From Anaerolineaceae bacterium UBA2260 (GTDB taxonomy: Bacteria > Chloroflexota > Anaerolineae > Anaerolineales > Anaerolineaceae): a DNA stretch of 48,799 nucleotides. The stretch is from NCBI GenBank assembly GCA_002347485.1, contig DDXM01000027.1, forward strand, positions 1 to 48,799, written 5' to 3'. Made by a program: the position numbers and the translations under genes. A model generated the notes under the pieces. That model was not told where the DNA came from and ran no database searches. It worked only from the letters and a program-made list of their open reading frames with translations. Positions within the stretch are counted from its first letter, which is position 1; each line of letters opens with the position of its first letter. Below are positions 42,978 to 48,799 of the stretch, piece by piece.

Positions 42978-43987
42978 ACGATTTGAAGGGAGAAAAACCT
43001 GTGGCACACTCCGGGCAGCTGCGGCAAACACGCCGGCAGTCCGCTTCGGCACGCCCGGGCGCTTCTTCCACGGCCGCTGACTCATCCACCCGCAAGCCAA
43101 CACCGGTGGTCACGCGCAAGCCCAGTCAGGGCGCTGCGCAGCCGCGGCGTAAGGTGGTGTACAAAGTCGGCGCCGACGGTGTCGAAACCCGCCTGCCCGC
43201 CATTCCCCTCCTGCGTTTCAGCTGGCAATGGATCTCGGGCATTTTGACCATCGCGCTCTTCCTCCTCGTCATTTTCCTGGTCAACTCACCCATGTTCCGG
43301 GTTCAATCGCTCACGGTCAACGGGCTCACGCGCTATACCTCGGATGAATTTCAACCCCTGATCAAAGGACGCAAAACCTCGATCTTCCTGTTTGATACCA
43401 ACCCGGTCATGCATTCCTTGCGCCTGGTCTATCCCGAACTCGTCGATCCGCAGATCAGCATCCGCATGCCCAACCAGGTGCTGGTCAGCGCCGGTGAGCG
43501 TGAACCGATCATCCTCTGGCAGGTGAATGGCAACGCTTACTGGATCGACGCGGAGGGTGTGGTGATGCAGCCGCGCGGAGAGATTCCCGGCTTGCTGACC
43601 GTTCAGAGCGCAGTCGAGCCCCCACTCACGCGCATGAGCAATAAACCCACCAGTGTGATTGATTACGCCCGCATGATCATCGAGCGCCAAAGCGGCAGCC
43701 TCACCAGCGAGGAGCTGATCGACTACATCAACCCGGAAACACTCAATGCCATTATCAAAATGAACGCCATTCTCCCCGCTGGTGGCAGCCTGGTCTACGA
43801 CCCCATCTCCGGGATGGGCTGGCGCGACCCAGGCGGTTGGGAAGTGTACTTCGGCACCAACCTGTCGAACATCGATTTCAAGCAGGTCGAGTATCAGACC
43901 ATACTCGCCAGTCTTGTCGAAATGGGGGTTACCCCCACAATGATCAGTGTGGAACACATTGACGCCCCATATTTTCGTGTGGAGTAA
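42974..43987 (+). CDS. ftsQ: Division protein FtsQ/DivIB
   Basis: Bitopic membrane protein that recruits FtsL/FtsB and the septal synthases. 337 residues: a long Ser/Pro/Arg-rich cytoplasmic part (1-80), one membrane span (about 86-104), a POTRA domain starting FRVQSLTVNGLTRYTSDEF (108-126), and the FtsQ C-terminal region. The location between ddl and ftsA is classical. It overlaps ddl by 4 nt. Confidence 0.92.
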   Translation: MNDLKGEKPVAHSGQLRQTRRQSASARPGASSTAADSSTRKPTPVVTRKPSQGAAQPRRKVVYKVGADGVETRLPAIPLLRFSWQWISGILTIALFLLVIFLVNSPMFRVQSLTVNGLTRYTSDEFQPLIKGRKTSIFLFDTNPVMHSLRLVYPELVDPQISIRMPNQVLVSAGEREPIILWQVNGNAYWIDAEGVVMQPRGEIPGLLTVQSAVEPPLTRMSNKPTSVIDYARMIIERQSGSLTSEELIDYINPETLNAIIKMNAILPAGGSLVYDPISGMGWRDPGGWEVYFGTNLSNIDFKQVEYQTILASLVEMGVTPTMISVEHIDAPYFRVE

Positions 43988-43995
43988 GTGAAACC

Positions 43996-45243
43996 ATGGA
44001 AGAACCTATTGTAGTTGGAATTGACATCGGCACCACAAAGATCTGCACCCTTGTTGCCCGTCTCGAGGGAGACGCGGATATGCGCATCCTGGGTGTGGGT
44101 ATCGAGCCAGCCCAGGGGATGAAGAAGGGCAATGTCATCGATATTGCCGCTGCCACCCAATCCATCTCCCGCTCCATCGAAAAAGCCCAGCGCACATCCG
44201 GCCTTGAGATCCAATCCGCGCTTGTCAGTCTCGCCGGTTCACACGTTTCCGGCATGAACTCTCGCGGCGTGGTCGGCATCAACGGCGGCGTCATCACCCA
44301 AAACGACGTGGACCGCGCGCTTGAATCCGCCATGGCAGTAGCCATGCCCCACAATCGCGAGGTCATTCACGTCATCCAGCGCGGATTCGCCGTCGATGGA
44401 CAGGATGGCATCCAGGCGCCAGTGAATTTCTCCGGCTACCGGCTCGAAGCGGAAACCCACATCATCACCGCCGCTTCGTCCACGGTCGAGAACATTCGCC
44501 AGTGCGTTAACGCCTGCGGTGTGGATGTGCTCCAGTTCGTGCTCAACCCGCTCGCCTCAGGCGAGGTCGTGCTCAACAAGTCAGAGCGCGACATGGGCGT
44601 TTGTGTTTGCGATATTGGCGGCGGTACCAGCGACCTCGCCATCTATATCAACGGCGACGTGTGGCACACCAATGTGCTGCCCGTCGGTGGAAACCTGATC
44701 TCTCAGGATATCGCGATTGGCTTACGTATCGGTTTTGACCAGGCTGAGCAGGTCAAAAAGCAATACGGACATGCCATCACCTCAGAGGTGGGGGAAGGCG
44801 AGTTCTTTACCTTGCGCACGTTTGGCGAGGAACTGCCGCAGCAGATCAACCGCCGCGAACTTGTGTACATCATCGAAGCCCGCGTAGAAGAGCTTTTCCA
44901 GCTTCTCCACCAGGAGATCCGCCGCTCAGGGTACGATAACCTGCTCCCGGCGGGGATGGTGCTCACAGGCGGCACCAGCCTGCTCCCCGGCATCCGCCCG
45001 CTGGCAGCAAAGATCCTCAATATGCCGGTGCGCGTGGCGCGGCCTGACAATCTGCTCGGTCTGGTGGACCAACTGCAATCACCTGCGTATTCGACCAGCG
45101 TGGGCTTGCTGCGATGGTCGGAGATCATGGCGCAGCCAGCGTTCGCCACCACCCACCCGCGCGGTTCAAAGATCGGCGGCACGAATGCCACGAGCATGGA
45201 TTGGAACAAAGTAAAAAGTGTAATCAGCAGGTTATTCCCGTAG
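43996..45243 (+). CDS. ftsA: Division protein FtsA
   Basis: Actin-like ATPase that tethers FtsZ to the membrane. 415 residues. Phosphate-1 motif VGIDIGTTKICTLV, phosphate-2 CDIGGGTSDLAIY and adenosine motif LTGGTSLLPG are present, with the 1C domain between. The C-terminal amphipathic segment WNKVKSVISRLFP is the expected membrane-targeting helix. It is 8 bp after ftsQ. Confidence 0.96.
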   Translation: MEEPIVVGIDIGTTKICTLVARLEGDADMRILGVGIEPAQGMKKGNVIDIAAATQSISRSIEKAQRTSGLEIQSALVSLAGSHVSGMNSRGVVGINGGVITQNDVDRALESAMAVAMPHNREVIHVIQRGFAVDGQDGIQAPVNFSGYRLEAETHIITAASSTVENIRQCVNACGVDVLQFVLNPLASGEVVLNKSERDMGVCVCDIGGGTSDLAIYINGDVWHTNVLPVGGNLISQDIAIGLRIGFDQAEQVKKQYGHAITSEVGEGEFFTLRTFGEELPQQINRRELVYIIEARVEELFQLLHQEIRRSGYDNLLPAGMVLTGGTSLLPGIRPLAAKILNMPVRVARPDNLLGLVDQLQSPAYSTSVGLLRWSEIMAQPAFATTHPRGSKIGGTNATSMDWNKVKSVISRLFP

Positions 45244-45304
45244 GTATTGTCCCGGTCTTGCCTGGCCGGAATCATAATCAAATCTTATTATGGAGGATAA
45301 GACA

Positions 45305-46495
45305 ATGGAGACCAACAGCAAGTCGTATGCAGCATCCCGCAACAGTTTCGAATTAGATGGCAGAAGTCCAGTCGAAGCCTTCGCCCGCATCAAGGTAGTC
45401 GGTGTGGGTGGAGGTGGCTGCAATGCAGTCAACCGTATGATCGATGAAGGCGTGCAGGGTATCGAGTTCATCACCGTGAACACCGACGCCCAGGCGCTGT
45501 TGCTTTCCAAAGCTCCCATCAGGGTGCGCATTGGGGACAAAACCACCCTCGGGCTTGGCGCTGGTGGGGATCCCGAGGTCGGGCAAAAATCCGCCGAAGA
45601 ATCCTCCGAGGAGCTGTACCAGGCGCTCAAGGGCAGCGACATGGTATTCGTCACCGCCGGTATGGGTGGAGGAACCGGAACCGGCGCGGCACCCATCATC
45701 GCCCAGATCGCCAAGGAGATTGGCGCGTTGACCATTGGTGTGGTCACCCGCCCCTTCTCCTTCGAGGGCTCCAAGCGCCTGCAAAATGCTGAAAGCGGCA
45801 TATCGAGTTTGAAAGCGCACGCTGATACCCTCATCGTTATTCCCAATGACCGCCTGCTGCAGATGGTGGACAAGCGCGCCACCCTCAACGAATCGTTCAA
45901 GACCGCGGACGACGTGCTGCGCCAGGGGATCCAGGGAATTTCCGAAGTCATCACCACCCCGGGTCTCATCAACCTCGACTTCGCGGATGTCAAAAATATC
46001 ATGGCACAGGGCGGCGCAGCCCTGATGGCTGTCGGGCACGCCAGCGGTGAAGACCGCGCGGTGAAGGCCGCCGAACAGGCCATCTCCAATCAGCTGCTCG
46101 ACATCACCATCGATGGCGCGCGCGGCATCCTCTTCAATGTGACCGGTGGTCCGAACCTCACCCTCTTCGAGGTCAATCAGGCCGCGTCCATCATCAAGGA
46201 AACCGCCCATCCCGATGTTAACCTTATCTTCGGCGCGGTGATCGACCCCAACATGGGAGACGACCTGCGCATCACTGTCATCGCGACCGGTTTCGACCGC
46301 ACGGCTCCAGTGCGAACCGCCGTTCGCCCTTTGTCAATCAACAGCAATGAGAACAGGAAGATCGCCGTTCCCGTCTCGGCTTCTGTCGCTAAAGTTGAAC
46401 CAGCGGTGAAGTCAAACGAGTTCGAACCGGTCTACATCGATACCAAGAACATTGACCTTCCCACCTTCCTGCGCAATCGCTTCGAAGGCAAGTAA
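45305..46495 (+). CDS. ftsZ: Division protein FtsZ
   Basis: Tubulin-like GTPase that forms the Z-ring. 396 residues from the ATG at 45305, which has GGAGG 8 nt upstream; an in-frame ATG at 45290 lies before that site. The GTP signature GGGTGTG is at 121-127, the nucleotide loop VGVGGGGCNAVNRM near 32-45, and the T7 synergy loop NLDFAD is intact. The conserved C-terminal peptide IDLPTFLRNRF ends the protein after a short linker, so it can bind FtsA. Confidence 0.98.
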   Translation: METNSKSYAASRNSFELDGRSPVEAFARIKVVGVGGGGCNAVNRMIDEGVQGIEFITVNTDAQALLLSKAPIRVRIGDKTTLGLGAGGDPEVGQKSAEESSEELYQALKGSDMVFVTAGMGGGTGTGAAPIIAQIAKEIGALTIGVVTRPFSFEGSKRLQNAESGISSLKAHADTLIVIPNDRLLQMVDKRATLNESFKTADDVLRQGIQGISEVITTPGLINLDFADVKNIMAQGGAALMAVGHASGEDRAVKAAEQAISNQLLDITIDGARGILFNVTGGPNLTLFEVNQAASIIKETAHPDVNLIFGAVIDPNMGDDLRITVIATGFDRTAPVRTAVRPLSINSNENRKIAVPVSASVAKVEPAVKSNEFEPVYIDTKNIDLPTFLRNRFEGK

Positions 46496-46587
46496 GGTTT
46501 ACGTTGCACGTATTGATTGACCCCTGTCCTCCATAAGGTTCGCAGGCGCGCGCCCCCGGGCGTGCCGCTTGCCTGTACCTGTAATAC

Positions 46588-46620
46588 ACGACTGGCGGCT
46601 GGTCACCGCCAGTCGTTTCA
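46588..46620 (+). terminator. Terminator of the dcw cluster after ftsZ
   Basis: ACGACTGGCGG / CCGCCAGTCGT, perfect 11-bp stem with a 7-nt loop, followed by TTCAATT. It lies 92 bp beyond the ftsZ stop. The T-run is weak, but stem strength and position fit. Confidence 0.8.
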
Positions 46621-46887
46621 ATTAACCCGGCTTCTGGTTTGTGATTAATCGGAATTATTGTGTGGCCTGGTGACTTTTCATACCACGCGATTTTTTAAGA
46701 TTCCCGGAGGACCACCTCCACCTTCCACCAATTACCGTTTATGGTGGTGAAAATACCCCATCTTTTCCTCCTCATTCATTAGTTATCATTATTTTCTTCT
46801 TAACTCGCTCATTTCTTCTAAAACTTTTACTGTGCACCAGGGTTTCCAACCCTGGCAGATTTTAAGGATTAATTTCATCTTTGTAAC

Positions 46888-46916
46888 TTGAATCGTGATA
46901 CTGGGTATGTTAGAAT
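46888..46916 (+). promoter_or_regulatory. Promoter of nrdR-nrdJ
   Basis: TTGAAT (46888-46893), 17-bp spacer, TAGAAT (46911-46916) with a TGT extension. Predicted start near 46923, leaving a leader of about 128 nt that holds the palindrome described separately. Confidence 0.8.
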
Positions 46917-46944
46917 TACTCCTAGATATACGGTCAACCTTTTG

Positions 46945-46970
46945 ATATCCCCCCCATATATGGGGGATAT
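46945..46970 (+). promoter_or_regulatory. Palindrome resembling an NrdR box
   Basis: CCCCATATATGGGG (46952-46965) inside a larger ATATCCCCC / GGGGGATAT repeat. NrdR boxes have a C-w-ATATAT-w-G core; this matches except that the w positions are C and G. It lies about 85 bp before nrdR and downstream of the predicted start. Autoregulation is inferred. Confidence 0.55.
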
Positions 46971-47050
46971 GATTTCGTAATACTCATAGCAGCCCGCATT
47001 CCGGCTATATTTGCCGGCACACGAATTGAATGGTGCACCTGGAGGGATGG

Positions 47051-47500
47051 ATGCTCTGTCCATACTGTCAGAAAGATCAATCGAGAGTGATCGATACCAC
47101 CCATGACAGCCGCGGAGGCATTCGCCGCCGCCGCGAATGCGAACATTGCGGGCAGCGTTTCTCCACCTACGAGCGCCCCATCCTCGCCACGCCGCTCATC
47201 ATCAAGCGCGCCGGCACGCGCGAGCAGTTCAACCGCGAAAAATTGCTTGAGGGTATCCGCATCTCGTGCGCCAAGCGCCCGGTATCCGCTGATGATATCA
47301 ACCACCTCGTCAACGAGATTGAAACCTCGCTGCAAAAGATGGGCCGCGAGGAAGTCTCCTCCCGTGTCGTCGGTGACATGGTGATCGAGGGGCTTAAGCG
47401 CCTCGACCAGATCGCGTATATCCGCTACGCCATCGTCTACTTGCAGCTCACCGACCTGCAATCTATCCGTAAAGAGATCGACCGTTTACTGGCTTCATAG
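47051..47500 (+). CDS. nrdR: Transcriptional repressor NrdR
   Basis: ATP/dATP-sensing repressor of ribonucleotide reductase genes. 149 residues from the ATG at 47051, preceded by GGAGG (47041-47045). The zinc ribbon uses Cys3, Cys6, Cys30 and Cys33. The ATP-cone domain (about 46-136) begins IIKRAGTREQFNREKL. It is 9 bp ahead of the reductase it should control. Confidence 0.97.
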   Translation: MLCPYCQKDQSRVIDTTHDSRGGIRRRRECEHCGQRFSTYERPILATPLIIKRAGTREQFNREKLLEGIRISCAKRPVSADDINHLVNEIETSLQKMGREEVSSRVVGDMVIEGLKRLDQIAYIRYAIVYLQLTDLQSIRKEIDRLLAS

Positions 47501-47509
47501 GAGAACATC

Positions 47510-48799
47510 ATGGTTTCGTCAACTCACTTCGATCAAAAATCCCTTTTAGACATTGAAGGCATGCCCGCCAACCTCCCCCGTGTGGAGCTGACCGACAACG
47601 CCCGCCAGGTGCTGCTTAAGCGCTATGTGCGCCGCGGTGTTGACGGCAATCCCGCTGAAACCATCGAGGAAATGTTCTGGCGCGTGGCGTCCACCATCGC
47701 CGCGGTTGAGAACCGCTGGGCCACCGATACCGACGCCCTCGCCCGCAAATATTACACCCTGCTCACCTCCAAAGCCTTCTTCCCCAACTCCCCCACTTTC
47801 ACCGGCGCCGGCACCCCGCTCGGGCAGCTCGCTGCCTGTTTCGTCCTGCCCATCAGTGATGACATGGGGCGCGATGCTTCCGGCATCTTCCAAACCCTGC
47901 GCGACGCCGCCCTCATCCAGCAGACCGGCGGCGGTAATGGTTTCTCCTTCTCCCGCTTGCGCCCCAAGGGCTCCCACGTTAAAACCTCCTCCGGCCAGGC
48001 TACCGGCCCCGTGGGCTTCCTGCGCGTGTACGACCACGCCTTCGGCGAGGTCGCCCAGGGCGGCACCCGCCGCGGCGCCAACATGGCCGTCCTGCGCGTT
48101 GATCACCCGGATATCGAGGAGTTCATCACCTGCAAGACCAACGAGAACCAGATCACCAACTTCAACATTTCCGTCGGTATCACCGACGCTTTCATGCGCG
48201 CCGTAGAGGATGACACCGAGTGGAGCCTGCGCTTCCCCGATCTTGCCGACCCGCGCGCCAAGAAGTTTATGGGCACCTACGAACAGGCTGAAGCCGCCGG
48301 TATCCCCTTCAAGGTCTACAAGACCGTGCGCGCGCGCGATCTCTTCCAGCGCATCGTCAAGCAGGCGCACCACAACGGCGAGCCCGGCCTGCTCTTCCTC
48401 GACGCCGCCAACCGCGCCAACCCTGTGCCGCACCTCTACCAGCTTGAAGCCACCAATCCCTGCGGCGAGCAGTGGCTGGGACCCTACGAGAACTGCTGCC
48501 TCGGCTCCATCAACCTCGCCCAGCATCTGGGACCCGACCATAGTGTGGATTGGAACAAGCTGCGCGACAACACCCGCCTGGCGGCGCGCTTCCTCGATGA
48601 TGTGGTCGACGCCAACGCTTACGTGCCCGCCGTGCCCCAGCTCAAAGAAGCCGCCATGCGCAACCGGCGCATCGGCCTGGGCATCATGGGCCTGGCTGAC
48701 TTGATGTACCACGTCGGCGTGCGCTACGGCTCCCCCGCCGCCGAGGATTTCGGCGCGCAGGTGATGGAGTTCGTGCGCTACCACGCCATGCAGACCAGC
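47510..48799 (+). CDS. nrdJ: Adenosylcobalamin-dependent ribonucleotide reductase (class II), 3' end missing
   Basis: Makes deoxyribonucleotides using a B12-generated thiyl radical. 430 codons are in the window; the rest is beyond the edge. There is no N-terminal ATP-cone. Cys110 (AACFVLPI) is a redox cysteine, and the radical-site triad Asn316-Cys318-Glu320 is in NPCGE. The AGGAG site overlaps the nrdR stop. Class II is chosen over class I from the overall sequence (QQTGGGNGFSFSRLRP, GGTRRGANMAVL) and the lack of a small-subunit gene in view. The active site cysteine triad cannot be completed here. Confidence 0.92.
   Translation, partial: MVSSTHFDQKSLLDIEGMPANLPRVELTDNARQVLLKRYVRRGVDGNPAETIEEMFWRVASTIAAVENRWATDTDALARKYYTLLTSKAFFPNSPTFTGAGTPLGQLAACFVLPISDDMGRDASGIFQTLRDAALIQQTGGGNGFSFSRLRPKGSHVKTSSGQATGPVGFLRVYDHAFGEVAQGGTRRGANMAVLRVDHPDIEEFITCKTNENQITNFNISVGITDAFMRAVEDDTEWSLRFPDLADPRAKKFMGTYEQAEAAGIPFKVYKTVRARDLFQRIVKQAHHNGEPGLLFLDAANRANPVPHLYQLEATNPCGEQWLGPYENCCLGSINLAQHLGPDHSVDWNKLRDNTRLAARFLDDVVDANAYVPAVPQLKEAAMRNRRIGLGIMGLADLMYHVGVRYGSPAAEDFGAQVMEFVRYHAMQTS

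Larger units (their letters stand above)
46496..47050. other. Intergenic region between ftsZ and nrdR, 555 bp
   Basis: Contains the ftsZ terminator, then about 260 bp with several short hairpins (GGAGG-ACCA-CCTCC near 46707; CCACCA/TGGTGG near 46735-46760; CCAGGGTT-TCC-AACCCTGG at 46837-46855), then the nrdR promoter and palindrome. I recognise no RNA family: tmRNA, RNase P RNA and the cobalamin riboswitch core were looked for by eye and not seen. Confidence 0.6.

Noticed and set aside
45232..46210. Two minus-strand frames of 285 codons opposite ftsZ
   Set aside because: Both are antisense to highly conserved ftsZ and look like low-complexity mirror translations.
46955..46962. CCATATATGG as a CArG (serum response factor) box
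   Set aside because: Exact match to a eukaryotic motif, but the context is bacterial and an NrdR-box-like role is far more plausible.
46621..47050. Cobalamin riboswitch before the B12-dependent reductase
   Set aside because: No GCCACTG-type B12 box or matching core was found by eye; the promoter and palindrome explain the leader better.
47546..48784. 412-codon open frame antisense to nrdJ
   Set aside because: Gly/Ala/Val/Glu-rich translation mirroring the codon bias of nrdJ on the other strand; no ribosome site and nrdJ motifs are unambiguous.

Overview
The window reads as chromosomal DNA from a bacterium of the phylum Chloroflexota, most likely class Anaerolineae. This is an inference from protein character and gene order: a KimA-type permease beside two RCK proteins, many lipoproteins with classical lipoboxes, a B12-dependent ribonucleotide reductase, and a division/cell-wall cluster with a MurG whose first glycine-rich loop ends in Gly. 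No search was run. There are no rRNA or tRNA genes, CRISPR arrays, insertion sequences or phage genes. Most of the sequence is tightly packed housekeeping DNA with many ATGA-type overlaps.

Left part (1-16.9 kb, minus strand). The window opens inside ileS, which sits behind a complete T-box leader with an Ile (AUC) specifier. Upstream lies a pyrimidine-nucleoside phosphorylase. Next comes the ribosome/membrane-biogenesis operon rpmH-rnpA-yidD-(eight-repeat beta-propeller lipoprotein)-yidC-khpB, with a consensus promoter and a terminator. Behind it is a potassium module: a KimA-like permease and two TrkA/RCK proteins. A further minus-strand run carries a TPR protein, a lipoprotein, the tRNA methylthiotransferase MtaB and a GH13 alpha-glucosidase.

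Middle (16.9-28.9 kb). This is a mixed, looser region: a cold-shock gene with a textbook promoter and terminator, a PatB/MalY-type aminotransferase, a methyltransferase plus DUF1028 pair, a small CxxC protein, a decayed gene remnant, a ComM-type AAA+ protein, two secreted subtilisin-like proteases and two lipoproteins. Three genes here have a -10 hexamer only 6-8 nt before the start codon, so leaderless mRNAs are likely.

Right part (29.0-46.5 kb, plus strand). This is an almost complete dcw cluster: mraZ, rsmH, ftsL-like, PBP2/ftsI, murF, mraY, murD, ftsW, murG, a CvpA-like gene, murC, a 63-residue unknown, murB, ddl, ftsQ, ftsA, ftsZ. It is driven by a promoter followed by four GTGG boxes spaced exactly 10 bp, the expected MraZ operator. 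murE is missing from its usual place. Together the genes supply lipid II precursor synthesis, its polymerisation at the septum and the FtsZ ring.

Right end (46.5-48.8 kb). After a 555-bp gap with several hairpins come nrdR and a B12-dependent (class II) ribonucleotide reductase that runs off the window. A palindrome resembling an NrdR box lies between the predicted promoter and nrdR.

Nothing here is convincingly a wholly new system. The most interesting leads are the KimA-RCK module, the BamB-like propeller inside the yidD-yidC operon, the His-to-Gly change in MurG, the uncharacterised small gene in the dcw cluster, and the group of predicted leaderless genes.
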